In this document: piece after piece, positions 1 to 9,469 of the stretch
How positions within the stretch are numbered: position 1 is the stretch's first letter
Layout: each line of letters opens with the position of its first letter
From: Leisingera caerulea DSM 24564
GTDB taxonomy: Bacteria > Pseudomonadota > Alphaproteobacteria > Rhodobacterales > Rhodobacteraceae
NCBI RefSeq assembly: GCF_000473325.1
Contig: NZ_AXBI01000020.1
Coordinates: 124,001-188,000, forward strand
Length of the DNA: 64,000 bases
Direction: 5' to 3'
Translations under genes and position numbers: made by a program
Notes under the pieces: generated by a model
What the model saw: only the letters and a program-made list of their open reading frames with translations
Told to the model about the DNA's origin: nothing
Databases searched by the model: none

Positions 1-2
1 CA

Positions 3-107
3 AAGCCTATTGGATTGCCCACTTCGCCAAGACAAACCTTGGCTCATGCAAGCTCCTTGATGAAGGAGTTGTTCAAGAGACTCGACGACCGCATGCCGGC
101 TAGCTAA
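3..107 (+). CDS. C-terminal end of an unidentified gene (partial)
   Basis: Frame 3 is open from the window edge to a TAA at 105-107 and ends in an amphipathic stretch (MKELFKRLDDRMPAS). This is compatible with the tail of a regulator or enzyme, but 34 residues are too few to name it. The other two forward frames close earlier or read less like protein. Confidence 0.25.
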   Translation, partial: KPIGLPTSPRQTLAHASSLMKELFKRLDDRMPAS

Positions 108-555
108 CCCGCATTTACTGGAGTTGTGCTCCAAGTCTCAAAAATTGTTTCATCGCCAAAATCGGTAGAGGTGGTAGGGCTCGATTTCATACAATTCTTA
201 AATTGGCAATTGAAATACCTATTTATGAAGTGTAGCATGATTCCGGAGTGCAAATCCTTGTGGCTGCCATGACAGCCGCTTCGAATGTTAACGATGTTCC
301 TCGGTACGAACTTGACCGCAGAAGTCGCGACCCAAGCGAAAGTGACCGTGGAATTGCTTAACAGGCTGGTGCAAAGCTTGTTCGAAAATGTTCGCGCGGT
401 TGCAGTGTTTGCTCCAAATTTGTCCCCTCGGATCTCGGACTGAAATCCGCATTGGACGGTGAACTCCTGCTGGTCCTCAGTCGTCCTGATTATCGACCGC
501 AACCACGTGAGCCGAAACACTCTGTCCGACCGTGCTCTGCTCAAAGGACAATGAC
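108..555. other. Gene-free stretch, about 450 bp
   Basis: I see no convincing gene. The minus strand is open across it (to about 664), but the translation is rich in Ser, Thr and Arg with no family signature and no ribosome site, so I take it as chance. The stretch could be intergenic or a decayed gene. Confidence 0.3.
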
Positions 556-771
556 ATGACGAAACCGAATTCCCCCGCAAGATCTCCCCGATCTCAATGG
601 CTACTTCGAAGCTGGTTGACCTGTGAGCCACTGCCCCCAATGACCCGAACGGCAGGACTGTCAAAAAAGGTGGAGACCATCCATGTCAGGCAGGCGTCAT
701 GGCGCCAGGACACCTCAGTTGAAAAGGTAATAGAGGCGGTATTGGCCGCTGCTGAAATGAGGAGCAACTGA
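556..771 (+). CDS. Small hypothetical protein coupled to the DUF488 gene
   Basis: A 71-residue frame starts at an ATG preceded by AAAGGA seven bases upstream. Its TGA overlaps the ATG of the next gene (TGATG at 769-773), the usual sign of translational coupling. The last 30 residues (KVIEAVLAAAEMRSN end) look like real protein, while the first half is odd in composition and may be a frameshifted remnant. No family is recognised. Confidence 0.35.
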   Translation: MTKPNSPARSPRSQWLLRSWLTCEPLPPMTRTAGLSKKVETIHVRQASWRQDTSVEKVIEAVLAAAEMRSN

Positions 772-1178
772 TGCAGCCGGCAAGACAGACAGTTCCCGAA
801 GACCTCGCCGCGCGGATCCGAATCAAACGGGTCTATCGCGCGGCACGTGTGTCGGACGGCAAGCGGATACTGGTTGACCGGGTCTGGCCCCGCGGTGTGG
901 CGAAGGACCGTGCCCGGCTGTCACTCTGGTGCAAAGAGATCGCACCAAGCAATGAGTTGCGTCTCTGGTTCCACGACCACCCCGAACAGTGGCAGACGTT
1001 CTGCACGCGGTATCAGGTGGAACTGGGTGTTCATGAAAATCTGGTCCGTAACCTTGCCAGATATGCATGCGATGGCGTTGTTACGCTGCTTTATGCTTCG
1101 AAGAACGAGGCGGAAAACAACGCCATCGTTTTGCGCGATTACCTGCGCCGATGGCTGCGACGGGAGGACCAGAGATGA
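771..1178 (+). CDS. DUF488 (YeaO-like) family protein
   Basis: The 135-residue protein carries the family hallmark: an early RIKRVY strand followed by LVDRVWPRG, then a WF-HD-P block and a C-terminal LLYASKNEAENNA strand. DUF488 proteins are small, Rossmann-like and of unknown chemistry; some are linked to stress or nitrogen-oxide metabolism. Start and stop are tightly coupled to both neighbours: the ATG overlaps the upstream TGA, and its own TGA overlaps the ATG of the flavoprotein gene. The three genes therefore probably form one transcript. Confidence 0.85.
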   Translation: MQPARQTVPEDLAARIRIKRVYRAARVSDGKRILVDRVWPRGVAKDRARLSLWCKEIAPSNELRLWFHDHPEQWQTFCTRYQVELGVHENLVRNLARYACDGVVTLLYASKNEAENNAIVLRDYLRRWLRREDQR

Positions 1179-2203
1179 CGGAACAGCGAGGAGACCCGCT
1201 ACACACACCACTTTGTGACCTGCTGGGATGCGACAAACCCGTGCTGCTGGCCGGTATGGGGGGCGTTTCCCGTTGGGAACTGGCCGCCACAGTGGCCAAC
1301 GCGGGCGGATACGGGATTCTGGGCATGGTGCGCGAAGACCCTGCCCTGATTGCCGCTGAGGTTACCGCGCTGAGGGCAGCCACCGATCGGCCCTTTGCTG
1401 TTAATTTGATCCCGGCGGCGACGACCCCGGCGCTGCTCGACGCCCAGATCGCCTGCTGCCTCAATCTTGGCGTTTCGGCTTTCAGCTTCTTTTGGGACGT
1501 GATGCCGGACGTGGTGAGCCGCGTCAAACGTGCGGGTTGCCTTGTCCTGCACCAGGTCGGCACGGTCAAGGCAGCGCGGAACGCTGAAGATGCCGGGGCG
1601 GATGTCATCATCGCGCAGGGCGTCGAGGCGGGCGGCCATGTCCACGGGCGGCACTCGGCCTTCGGATTGGCCCAGCAGATCCTTGCACAGACCGAACTGC
1701 CAGTCGTCGTCTCGGGTGGGATCACTACGGGCCAGGGGCTCGCTGCCGCACTGGCAATCGGAGCCGATGGCGTTCAATGCGGAACGGCCTTTCTGTCGAC
1801 CGAAGAATCCTTCGCCCACCCGTATCACAAGACCCGCATATTGGAGGCCACGGGCGATGACACTGTGTTGACAGATGTCTTCGTTCTGAATTGGCCGAAA
1901 GGCGCGGCGGTGCGGGTGATCGCCAACAGCGTAACCGACGGGTTGGACGGTCATTACCTGGGCCACGATCCTGACAATTTGCCGCGAACGCCCATTGCCT
2001 TCGACGGCAATCAGCTGCGCCTGCGGTTCAGCACGGATTCACCTCTACGGACCACGACCGGCGACCTTGAGGCGATGGCGCTCTATGCAGGTCAGGGTGC
2101 GGGTGCCATCAACGATATCTCACCGGCCTCCACCCGTCTGGCCAATATGGTTGCGCAGGCCCGGCAAATCCTGAAGCCACAATTCGGAAAGAATTCAAGG
2201 TGA
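1175..2203 (+). CDS. Nitronate monooxygenase-like (NPD family) FMN oxidoreductase
   Basis: The 342-residue protein has the 2-nitropropane dioxygenase/nitronate monooxygenase TIM-barrel pattern. The N-terminus is LLGCDKPVLLAGMGGVS followed by AATVANAGGYGILG; a glycine-rich AQGVEAGGHVHG sits mid-protein, and the phosphate-binding strands VVSGGITTGQG and GADGVQCGTAFL follow. Members bind FMN and oxidise alkyl nitronates or reduce related substrates; the exact substrate cannot be read here. The frame is open further upstream, but the ATG at 1175 overlaps the DUF488 stop (ATGA), so coupling sets the start. The next gene begins five bases after its stop. Confidence 0.85.
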   Translation: MTEQRGDPLHTPLCDLLGCDKPVLLAGMGGVSRWELAATVANAGGYGILGMVREDPALIAAEVTALRAATDRPFAVNLIPAATTPALLDAQIACCLNLGVSAFSFFWDVMPDVVSRVKRAGCLVLHQVGTVKAARNAEDAGADVIIAQGVEAGGHVHGRHSAFGLAQQILAQTELPVVVSGGITTGQGLAAALAIGADGVQCGTAFLSTEESFAHPYHKTRILEATGDDTVLTDVFVLNWPKGAAVRVIANSVTDGLDGHYLGHDPDNLPRTPIAFDGNQLRLRFSTDSPLRTTTGDLEAMALYAGQGAGAINDISPASTRLANMVAQARQILKPQFGKNSR

Positions 2204-2207
2204 TTTC

Positions 2208-2915
2208 ATGAACAACAGATTCAAGAACTTCCGCTGCCAAAGCGGCTTTTCCTCACCACCATGCTATGCCGCCGAAATCACACCTGACTATTTTGATCCT
2301 CTGGCCGTCGATCCCGAACAGGTGCGCGATGTTGCCCGCTGGCGCAAGGCCGAACGCATCCGCTTGCGAAATGCGCGTCTAGCGCTTCCTGTGGTGGAAC
2401 ACAAGGAAATCAGTGAAGCGCTATCCGGGCATTTACGACAGGTGTTGAAAGATCGCTTTGGCGGAGCGCAGGGAATGGCCTTTTCCGCCTATTGGCCGAT
2501 AAAGGGCGAACCCGACCTGCGCCCGTTAATGGCCGAGCTTCACGAGGCAGGTGTGACCGTCTCCCTGCCGCTGGTCGAAACCAGGGCGGCCCCGCTCACG
2601 TTCCGCCGCTGGTCTCCTGAAACGCGCATGGTACGCGGCGATTGGAACATTCCCGTCCCACCACCGGACTCACCCGTAGCCACACCCGAAATTGCGCTTG
2701 CCCCCCTCGTCGGCTGGACCGCGGAGCGCTATCGCCTCGGGTATGGAGGGGGATATTTCGACCGGACGCTGGCTTCACTCTCTCCGAAGCCCTTTGTAAT
2801 CGGTATCGGTTTCGAGTCTGCGCAAATAGCGACCATTTACCCCCAACCCCATGACATCACCCTTGATCTTGTTTTGACCGAGGCCGGGATCCGGTCTGAC
2901 CACGCAGCAGCATGA
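2208..2915 (+). CDS. 5-formyltetrahydrofolate cyclo-ligase family protein
   Basis: The 235-residue protein converts 5-formyl-THF to 5,10-methenyl-THF with ATP in the known family. Visible signatures are a basic N-terminal helix (RKAERIRLRNAR), YWPIKGEPDLRPLM, and the diagnostic nucleotide-binding segment RLGYGGGYFDRTL near residues 182-194. It is slightly longer than typical family members because of a 40-residue N-terminal extension. It is the fourth gene of a compact run and is probably cotranscribed with it. Confidence 0.88.
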   Translation: MNNRFKNFRCQSGFSSPPCYAAEITPDYFDPLAVDPEQVRDVARWRKAERIRLRNARLALPVVEHKEISEALSGHLRQVLKDRFGGAQGMAFSAYWPIKGEPDLRPLMAELHEAGVTVSLPLVETRAAPLTFRRWSPETRMVRGDWNIPVPPPDSPVATPEIALAPLVGWTAERYRLGYGGGYFDRTLASLSPKPFVIGIGFESAQIATIYPQPHDITLDLVLTEAGIRSDHAAA

Positions 2916-3339
2916 GCAGCTTCGTAGCACAGATGTGCATCTGGCGAAGATCCGCATTTCTGAAATTCGGGCTCTGGCTCTTATTTTCCTGCTCCTCGGA
3001 ACAGCGGACACCTCGCCGTTGCGGAAATACTGTCGTTCGGAAAATCGTATCATTGACTAGCGCTATCAGCCATACATTGCACAGACTGAAACTAAGTCTG
3101 TGTGGAACCAAAAAGGTTTCCCTACTGCAAGGATTGCGCTCCGCTCATTCTTTAACTCGGTTCAGGGGCACGTTGACTATTTATTGGCTGCCGAGCCTAA
3201 AATCTGAAGCCCTTAGGCATCGGTCTGGGGCGCAAATGCTTTTCGTTTCCCCGGTGAGAATGTGGACACGCAGGCGCCAGAAAACCGCAGGATCATTTGA
3301 AGCCCTGATGCCACCATTTTTTGATTTGCGGAGGGCGCG
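2916..3339. other. Region with a stop-interrupted reading frame
   Basis: One forward frame from 2935 to 3207 reads like a secreted protein (RALALIFLLLGTADTS resembles a signal peptide). It is cut by a single TAG at 3058-3060 and then continues plausibly to a TGA at 3205. It may be a decayed small exported protein; no family is recognised. An overlapping open frame at 2912-3346 has poor composition and is discounted. Confidence 0.3.
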
Positions 3340-3699
3340 ATGCTAGGGTTACGGAAAACTTGGACACTGGCCTGTAAAGTCATTGAGACCCCGTTCGGGA
3401 CATTGACGCTCGTAGTGGCAACCGCTGCTCTTGTCTTTGTTCTGACAAAGGGGGAGCCTGATAACGCTGCGAAGCGCGGAAATAGCAAGGCCTCGTCAGC
3501 TGCCGAGCTGACTTTCTTCCTGAATAATTGCATGTCAATGCTTGAAGAATTCACGACAGAGAACGGCTTGTCGAATACTGAGGCTATATCTGGTGATTAT
3601 TGTGCCAAATTGCGGACATTGAAGTATGCAGGGAATACGGGCCAGCTCAGGGACTTTGATTTCTTTCCTCTAATTGGATCGAGGTCCTCACGAGAATAG
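3340..3699 (+). CDS. Small membrane-anchored hypothetical protein
   Basis: The 119-residue protein has one clear N-terminal membrane helix (about residues 18-35, TLTLVVATAALVFVL) after a positively charged start, placing the rest outside the cytoplasm. The remainder contains two cysteines (in NNCMSM and DYCAKL) and no known domain. It stands alone, with a weak ribosome site. Confidence 0.45.
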   Translation: MLGLRKTWTLACKVIETPFGTLTLVVATAALVFVLTKGEPDNAAKRGNSKASSAAELTFFLNNCMSMLEEFTTENGLSNTEAISGDYCAKLRTLKYAGNTGQLRDFDFFPLIGSRSSRE

Positions 3700-3808
3700 G
3701 CTGTCCACGAAGTGAAGAAAAAAGCGATGATCAGCGGCGGAAGTCACTCTCAAGTAATCAAGTTCGGACAGGGCCGCCTATTCTGCTATAGACGACTTGG
3801 CTTCAACT

Positions 3809-4921
3809 TCACACAGCGACACGGTTTTGCGCTCCTTGCAAAAGCAGGCCGATAATGTCGGAGCGGGTGAGAATGCCCACTAGGCGGCCTTCATTGGTTA
3901 TAGGCACGGTTTGCACCCCCTGTGCGGCGAGCCGGTTCAGGAGAGCCCCAACTGGAAGGTCATGAGGGACCGTGCCTACTGGAGGGAGCATCACATTCTT
4001 TGCCATCAATTTGGCTGCGCGTGCAGGGTGGAACTTGCGGCCGGCATCCCGCATCAGCGCATCTATCAGATCATTTTGCAGAATGAGGCCAACGAATATC
4101 CCTTTGGCGTCCACAACAGGGAGGCACTTGATGGAATGGTCGCGGAACAATTTTGCAACTTGCGTCACAGGTGTATCAGGGAGGACGGTAATCAAGTTCT
4201 GCGTCATAATGCTGCCGCACGTCACACCTTCAAACCGATGCTGTGCCGCTTCCTCTTCAGCAGCAGCCAACAGGCGTGCGAGGTCCGCAACACCAATGTT
4301 GGTCGCTTGGCGGAAGCGCTGCAGCAATTCTTCCAGCTCATCATTGCTCAGTCCCAAGCGGATCTCCTGAGTCTGTATGGGTGCTTGTACGGACTGGCGG
4401 AACGGGTATTTGCGGCCGGTTATCCGGTTGTATAAGATACCAGCCATTACTAGGGCGGCTGTCAAGACACTAACCGGCGCAAGCGCGAAGGCGAAACCCG
4501 CATCAAGAATTGGCGCCGGGTCCAGTGCGGCCAGCAGCGCTATAGCTCCTCCAGGGGGATGTAGTGCTCTCGCAAACATCATAGCGGTTATAGCGGCGGC
4601 GACAGCGAGAGGTGGCCCCCAGGCCAACGGTGCGGTTTGCAAAACCGCAACCGCCGCCATGGCGGAAACCGCATTGCCGCCGATGGCTGACCAGGGTTGA
4701 GCCAGAGGTGAGTTCGGAACGGCAAAAACCAGAACTGCTGAAGCCCCCAAAGGGGCGAGAAGGGCGATTGGCACACCAGCGATCGTCGGCCAGGCAAGTG
4801 CAAACATCGCGCAAGCGCATAGCCCAGCAACGGCACCGCCCGAGGCGCGCAGGGTTTCTCGAATCTGAGCCGGTGGCAGCGCCGGGGACATGTTGCGCAA
4901 GAGGTTTTTCATTGGCCACAT
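3809..4921 (-). CDS. HPP-family membrane protein with tandem CBS domains
   Basis: The 370-residue protein has an HPP integral-membrane domain (about residues 20-170) with four or more hydrophobic helices and the eponymous ARALHPPGGAIALLA motif. A linker leads to two CBS domains (about 235-290 and 300-365) ending VPITNEGRLVGILTRSDIIGLL. HPP proteins have been implicated in nitrite or nitric-oxide related transport, and CBS pairs usually bind adenosine nucleotides. The location 560 bp from a divergent NsrR-type gene supports a nitrogen-oxide role, which is inferred. The start could also be the ATG at 4912. Confidence 0.88.
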   Translation of the reverse strand: MWPMKNLLRNMSPALPPAQIRETLRASGGAVAGLCACAMFALAWPTIAGVPIALLAPLGASAVLVFAVPNSPLAQPWSAIGGNAVSAMAAVAVLQTAPLAWGPPLAVAAAITAMMFARALHPPGGAIALLAALDPAPILDAGFAFALAPVSVLTAALVMAGILYNRITGRKYPFRQSVQAPIQTQEIRLGLSNDELEELLQRFRQATNIGVADLARLLAAAEEEAAQHRFEGVTCGSIMTQNLITVLPDTPVTQVAKLFRDHSIKCLPVVDAKGIFVGLILQNDLIDALMRDAGRKFHPARAAKLMAKNVMLPPVGTVPHDLPVGALLNRLAAQGVQTVPITNEGRLVGILTRSDIIGLLLQGAQNRVAV

Positions 4922-5478
4922 CGTTCTAATCGCTCAGAAATGAATCGTACGCCGGCAGCCTGCGCATAAAATAGGCAGAATTAAAACATCTTATCAGGTA
5001 GCAAAGCCGATGCAGTCGACAGCTTGGCGCGATGGTGTTCTTCTTCTGGCGTAACACCCCGACGGCTGTTCCCCTCGTACTGGATTGTCGGAAAATCCGT
5101 ACGTGCAGAAGATATGCTGAGCCGCGTTTCATCCTTGTTTGCCAATTTTAAGGGGCGCGTGCGCTTGCGAAGCGCCAAGCTAACAGAGGTCATGTCCCGC
5201 GGCGAGAGGTATTTCCGTGTAGTTAAGGGAGCGATGAGGCCAAACCTTCAGGTTGGAACAGAGCCGGTAAACGAACACTGTCCGCCGATGGGTGCGGTCA
5301 ACGTTTTGGCATTCGAACACAGCAAGCTCCGTAAATTGGTCCGCGGCCACATCCAACTATGAGCACACATCACTTGCGAATGATGTGAGTATATCAGCCG
5401 GGATGACCTGCTTCTGCCATTGAGCCTGCGCACCGTAATTAGTACACTAAATACTTATTCAGACCGAAGGAAAGCCGC
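4922..5478. other. Divergent intergenic region between the HPP and Rrf2 genes
   Basis: No convincing gene. It contains an inverted repeat CACATCA-N8-TGATGTG at 5366-5387 and a perfect short palindrome just before the Rrf2 gene. Short open frames on both strands (about 70-110 codons) lack ribosome sites and family resemblance. It most likely holds the control region for both genes. Confidence 0.4.
5439..5450. promoter_or_regulatory. Candidate Rrf2/NsrR operator (TTAGTACACTAA)
   Basis: A perfect palindrome TTAGT-AC-ACTAA lies 29 bases before the start codon of the Rrf2 regulator, within an AT-rich patch in GC-rich surroundings. Rrf2 proteins commonly bind such AT-rich palindromes and repress themselves. 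The assignment is inferred from position only. Confidence 0.4.
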
Positions 5479-5895
5479 ATGCGTCTTACATCTTTCACAG
5501 ACTATGGCCTTCGAATGCTGATGAGGATGGCGAGCCAGCCAGGGCAAGGGTACTCGACGGCCGATCTGGCTGAGGAGTTCCGCCTTTCTCGGAATCACCT
5601 GACGAAGATCATGCAGCGGCTGGCGCGGGCAGGAATTGTCGAAACCCGGCGTGGGGCCGGTGGCGGCGCCTATTTACGTATCCCCGCGGAAGACATCCGC
5701 CTGGGTGATATTGTTGCGCTGCTTGAACAAGGGCAGGCGCTGGTCGAATGTTTTGGTGACGGAGGAGGCGATTGCACGATTGATGGCAGCTGCCGTCTGA
5801 AAGCCCGGTTGCGTAGAGCTGAGAGAGCATTCTTGGAAGACCTGAATCAAACAACACTTGCGGATATCGCACTACCGGCTCGCACCACAGCGTGA
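5479..5895 (+). CDS. nsrR: NsrR-like Rrf2-family Fe-S transcriptional regulator
   Basis: The 138-residue protein begins MRLTSFTDYGLRMLM, the winged-helix start typical of NsrR, followed by a recognition region (LSRNHLTKIMQRLA) and the wing (RRGAGGGAYL). Three cysteines at 91, 99 and 105 match the C-X(5-7)-C-X5-C cluster that binds a nitric-oxide sensitive Fe-S centre. In the family, NO destroys the cluster and derepresses detoxification genes. A good ribosome site (AAGGAAAG) precedes the ATG. The likely local target is the divergent HPP-CBS gene. Confidence 0.85.
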   Translation: MRLTSFTDYGLRMLMRMASQPGQGYSTADLAEEFRLSRNHLTKIMQRLARAGIVETRRGAGGGAYLRIPAEDIRLGDIVALLEQGQALVECFGDGGGDCTIDGSCRLKARLRRAERAFLEDLNQTTLADIALPARTTA

Positions 5896-6272
5896 GGGCG
5901 CAAAACGGGCAAGTATATCCTCGCGTCGTGTCGTCGGGCAAAATTGTTCTCCGAAAAGCGCCGTGACCACCATGTAAAAAAGGCAGCCGTGGTCGCGAGA
6001 ACGGTTTCGGATGCTCAGGTCTGCATCCTCTTATAGGCGCATCGAAGCATCGGCCCAGGAACAAAGGACGGCTGATCGGCAAGAAACGACGTTTCTCCCA
6101 AAACAAATCTGCGCCATCCTCAACCGGCTAGAGCGTGCGGGAAATTTAAGGAACTGGCGCTACTTTATCTCGCGATCTACAACAAGCGTATGCGTCCGTT
6201 GAAACTGCTCTGACGGTGTCGGTCTGCTGCCGATAATGTCCATGATCGATAGTGGACATCTTGAGGCACTCC

Positions 6273-6680
6273 ATGGCGGGAAAGAAAGGGCAGAAGAAGC
6301 GGTTCTGGTCTGACGAGGAGAAACGTAGGATCTGTGGGCAGGCACGCGCGCCTGGCGTTTCCGTGGCGCAGGTCGCACGTCGCTATGCGATGAATTCGAA
6401 CCTGCTCTTCACATGGCTGAGGGATCCGCGTTTCGCGTCGGCCGACCACGAAATCTCCAGTGATCCCGGGGATGGCGATCTCTTCCTGCCGGTTGAAATC
6501 ACCGAATTTGCCACCGAGCCTGACCCGCGAGCTGACCTTGCCGGGACATCGCGTTCGACAGATGCCCGTGTTCTCGCGCAGCGGGTCGATATAACGCTCT
6601 CGGACGGGCGACGGGTCGTGGTGGAAGGGCCAACGGCATTGTCGGCGGTTCTCGGGCTGGTGAAGGGCCTGATGGCATGA
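6273..6680 (+). CDS. tnpA: IS66 accessory protein TnpA
   Basis: The 135-residue protein has a helix-turn-helix DNA-binding N-terminus (WSDEEKRRI to [22 protein letters not shown]), characteristic of the IS66/IS3 orfA type. The ATG at 6273 has a GAGG seven bases upstream; a GTG at 6252 is an alternative. Its TGA overlaps the tnpB start (ATGA). Confidence 0.88.
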   Translation: MAGKKGQKKRFWSDEEKRRICGQARAPGVSVAQVARRYAMNSNLLFTWLRDPRFASADHEISSDPGDGDLFLPVEITEFATEPDPRADLAGTSRSTDARVLAQRVDITLSDGRRVVVEGPTALSAVLGLVKGLMA

Positions 6681-7033
6681 TCCCGGTCCCGAGCAATACG
6701 CGGGTCTGGCTGGCTGCCGGGGTCACGGACATGCGACGGGGGTTCAATACGCTCGCGGCGCAGGCCGAGAAGACGCTCGAGGAGGACCCGTATTCCGGCC
6801 ACCTGTTTGTGTTCCGCGGGCGCCGGGGCGATCTGTTGAAAATCATATGGTGGGACGCGCAAGGCGCATGCCTATTCTCGAAACGCCTGGAGCGCGGGCG
6901 CTTCGTCTGGCCTGCCGCCAAGGACGGCAAGGTTAGTCTCAGCCCATCGCAATTGTCGATGCTTCTGGAAGGCATTGACTGGCGCATGCCGCAGAAGACG
7001 TGGCGCCCTCTTACCACCGGCAATTTGCCATAG
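6677..7033 (+). CDS. tnpB: IS66 accessory protein TnpB (Orf2)
   Basis: The 118-residue protein has the conserved IS66 Orf2 signature: [20 protein letters not shown], then [20 protein letters not shown] and [17 protein letters not shown]. This protein is required for IS66 transposition, though its biochemical role is unclear. It is coupled to tnpA by a 4-bp overlap. Confidence 0.92.
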   Translation: MIPVPSNTRVWLAAGVTDMRRGFNTLAAQAEKTLEEDPYSGHLFVFRGRRGDLLKIIWWDAQGACLFSKRLERGRFVWPAAKDGKVSLSPSQLSMLLEGIDWRMPQKTWRPLTTGNLP

Positions 7034-7086
7034 AATCCAACATCATAATCTTCACTTGCGCGCGGCTAACCGGTATAAATCCAGCA

Positions 7087-8607
7087 ATGCCGGAGACGCC
7101 TCAATCCCTTCCTTCCGATCCCGATGAGCTCCGCGCCCTCGCGGCGCAGCTGCGCGATCTGGCCAAGTCCCAGGCATTGAAGATTGAGCAGCTCGAACAC
7201 CAGCTGGCCGGTCATCGCAAGGCGCGGTTCGGAGCCAAGTCGGAAAGCTTGGATCAACTGGCATTCGACCTTCACGAGGACGCCGAGATCGCCACAGCCG
7301 CTGCGGCCCAGCAGGAGGAATCCAGTCAGGGCGGTGGGAAGGCCGATGCGGGAAAGCGCAAGCACAGCCGTGCCCCGCTGCCCGACCACCTGGAGCGGCA
7401 GTCCGAGGTCCTATCCCCGGGCGAGACCTGTTCCGACTGCGGCGGACCCTTGCGGGCCCTTGGCGAGGATGTGACGCAAGAGCTGGAATACATTCCGGGG
7501 CGGTTCGTGGTCCGCGAAATCGTGCGCCCGCGCATGGCCTGCAAATGCTGCGAGACATTCGTGCAAGCGCCGCTGCCGAGCCGCCCGATCGAGCGCGGGC
7601 GCGCTGGCCCCGGTCTGTTGGCGCATGTGTTGGTCGGCAAGTATTGTGATCATCTGCCGCTCTACCGGCAGTCCGAAATTTACGCCCGCGAGAAGGTAAA
7701 TCTCCACCGGTCGACGCTGACTGATTGGGTTGGGCGATCGACGGCACTCTTGGCACCTCTGGCCGACCACATCGGCAAGCTGGTAGCGGCCGGGCCCGCG
7801 CTCTTCGCCGATGATACCCCCGTCAAGATGCAGACCGGGGGCAAGACGGGCAAAGCCCAGACCGCGCGGATGTGGAGTTATGTCCGGGACGAGCGGCCAT
7901 GGTGCGGCCAGGCCCCGCCCTGCGCGTGGTACCAGTTCAGCGTGGATCGCAAAGGCAAACATCCCGCCGCACATCTCGCGGCGTACAAGGGCACCGTACA
8001 TGCCGACGGGTTCACCGGCTTCAACGGGTTGTTCGGCGAGGGTTTGGCCAGCGAGCAAGCCTGCATGGTGCATGTGCGGCGCAAGTTCGTGGATGTCTTT
8101 GAACGAAACGGCTCCACCATCGCGAAGGAAACCATCGAACGGATCTCCAGGCTCTATGCCGTCGAAAAAGATGCACGGTACAAGCCGCCCGAAGAACGTG
8201 TCGCCCTGCGACAGACCAGGGCCAAGCCCATCTTCGACGACCTGGAGGCCTGGCTAAAGAGCCAACTGCCGAAAATCTCGGGGAAAACCAAACTGGCTGA
8301 GGCCATCCGGTATGCGCTCAGCCGCATGCCCAAGGCACGGGCCTATCTGGAAAACGGCCAGTTGGAATTGGACAACAACATCTGCGAGCGGTCAATCAGG
8401 CCGCTGACTCTCGGGCGGAAGAATTATCTGTTCATGGGGTCCGAAGGCGGCGGCAAGGCCGCGGCGATTGCCTACACTCTCATCGAGACAGCCCGCATGA
8501 ACCGCGTCGATCCGGAAGCTTGGCTGACTTGGGTGCTAACCCACATCGCCGATCACAAGATCAACCGCATCGACGAACTTGCGCCCTGGAATTGGCAGCC
8601 AACTTGA
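7087..8607 (+). CDS. tnpC: IS66 transposase TnpC (DDE type)
   Basis: The 506-residue transposase has an N-terminal leucine-rich coiled coil (about 12-50), a CxxC...CxxC zinc-binding region (CSDCGG and CKCC, about 117-160), and a DDE catalytic core. Acidic positions are visible in [21 protein letters not shown] and [11 protein letters not shown]. The C-terminus ([24 protein letters not shown]) is standard for the family. The ATG at 7087 gives the usual length. No damage is seen. Confidence 0.93.
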   Translation: MPETPQSLPSDPDELRALAAQLRDLAKSQALKIEQLEHQLAGHRKARFGAKSESLDQLAFDLHEDAEIATAAAAQQEESSQGGGKADAGKRKHSRAPLPDHLERQSEVLSPGETCSDCGGPLRALGEDVTQELEYIPGRFVVREIVRPRMACKCCETFVQAPLPSRPIERGRAGPGLLAHVLVGKYCDHLPLYRQSEIYAREKVNLHRSTLTDWVGRSTALLAPLADHIGKLVAAGPALFADDTPVKMQTGGKTGKAQTARMWSYVRDERPWCGQAPPCAWYQFSVDRKGKHPAAHLAAYKGTVHADGFTGFNGLFGEGLASEQACMVHVRRKFVDVFERNGSTIAKETIERISRLYAVEKDARYKPPEERVALRQTRAKPIFDDLEAWLKSQLPKISGKTKLAEAIRYALSRMPKARAYLENGQLELDNNICERSIRPLTLGRKNYLFMGSEGGGKAAAIAYTLIETARMNRVDPEAWLTWVLTHIADHKINRIDELAPWNWQPT

Positions 8608-9208
8608 TGTCAACGGCGGTCACGCCGGACGGATACCAACAAGCTACGCTGCTGCAATCTGGAGTGACCTAGATTGTCTGCCAAGACCGTGTCCGCGAGC
8701 GTGTTTCCATCAGCCAGAGCAAGACAAATCGCACAGCGCAACTCGAAGCCTCTGCAGGCGTACGTGGTTCCATCTTGAGTTGGGTCTGTTGCCCGGAAAT
8801 ACTCGACTTCACCATTTTATTCCCCCGAGAAGTTTTCACGGCCGACCGCATGTATCGAAACGGCTATACGCGCGACCTGTTCTGGGTTGGGTATCTGCAA
8901 ATGGCCAGGGTCCGGGTGGATACGGCACACACTCGCCTCGGCGTTCAAGGCTGCACAGATCTACCGCAGGGCCGACAGCCTGCTCGCGTTCTAGTATCTG
9001 TTGGACCACACCGAGGTAGACGAAACAGAGAGATATTTGGGCGTCGAACTCGAAGAAACGGTGAGCTTTGCCGGGAAGATCGAAGTTTAGGTGGCGGGCG
9101 ACCGGTTTCGGCAGTTCGCTTTCCCTGACCAGTCATGCCTCCGGAAGCCGGATGCTGCAATGCACACTAATGCCCTCAACACACAGCCAACTTGCCTTTC
9201 TTCCAACA

Positions 9209-9469
9209 TTATCCTGGGCCTGTTGCTGGCTTGATTGCACGCTCCCAGATCCGGGTGCGGCAGATCCGTTCGGCGGGCCGCACCAGCCCGTCGTGTTCCA
9301 TTCGTCGCAGGAGGTGCAAGATCCCGCTGTTGCTCATCCCAAGGGCGTCCCGCAGTTCCGCCTGCGTCCGCGGGCGCTCAAGGGCCTCCAGGATATAGCG
9401 TCGCCGCGCCTCGGCCTTGCCTTTTTGACGACGTGCCGGGCGACGTGTTTCGCTGCCGGGCCCTGGCAT
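9209..9469 (-). CDS. Small winged-helix DNA-binding protein
   Basis: The 86-residue basic protein contains a winged-helix core: RRYILEALERPRTQAELRDALGMSNSGILHLLRRMEHDGLV resembles MarR/ArsR-like or DprA-winged domains. Its ATG overlaps the TGA of the SulP transporter gene (ATGA), so it is the last gene of that operon and may regulate it. The family cannot be fixed further. Confidence 0.7.
   Translation of the reverse strand: MPGPGSETRRPARRQKGKAEARRRYILEALERPRTQAELRDALGMSNSGILHLLRRMEHDGLVRPAERICRTRIWERAIKPATGPG

Larger units (their letters stand above)
6188..8636 (+). mobile_element. IS66-family insertion sequence, complete, 2,449 bp
   Basis: The ends are imperfect inverted repeats: GTATGCGTCCGTTG at 6188 on the plus strand and GTATCCGTCCGGCG reading inward from 8636 on the minus strand. 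A perfect 8-bp target duplication CAACAAGC flanks it (6180-6187 and 8637-8644), the size expected for IS66. The three genes tnpA, tnpB and tnpC are intact and coupled, so the element looks recently active. Confidence 0.93.
6068..9090 (+). pseudogene. Tyrosine site-specific integrase, decayed and split by IS66
   Basis: Removing the IS66 element and one copy of its target duplication joins the reading ELALLYLAIYN to KLRCCNLE. This matches the LALFNLAIDSKLRGCDL block of a widespread phage-type integrase family. Upstream, FLPKQICAILNRLERAGN fits the preceding domain but lies in another frame. Downstream fragments SFHGRPHVSKRLYARPVLGW, AFKAAQIYRRADSLLA and DHTEVDETERYLGVELEE, separated by frameshifts and stops, complete the catalytic half to a TAG at 9088. 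The gene was probably already dead, since the frameshifts lie outside the IS. Confidence 0.75.

Noticed and set aside
104..664. 186-codon minus-strand open frame at the left edge
   Set aside because: No ribosome site, skewed composition and no family likeness; it overlaps the coupled small gene before DUF488.
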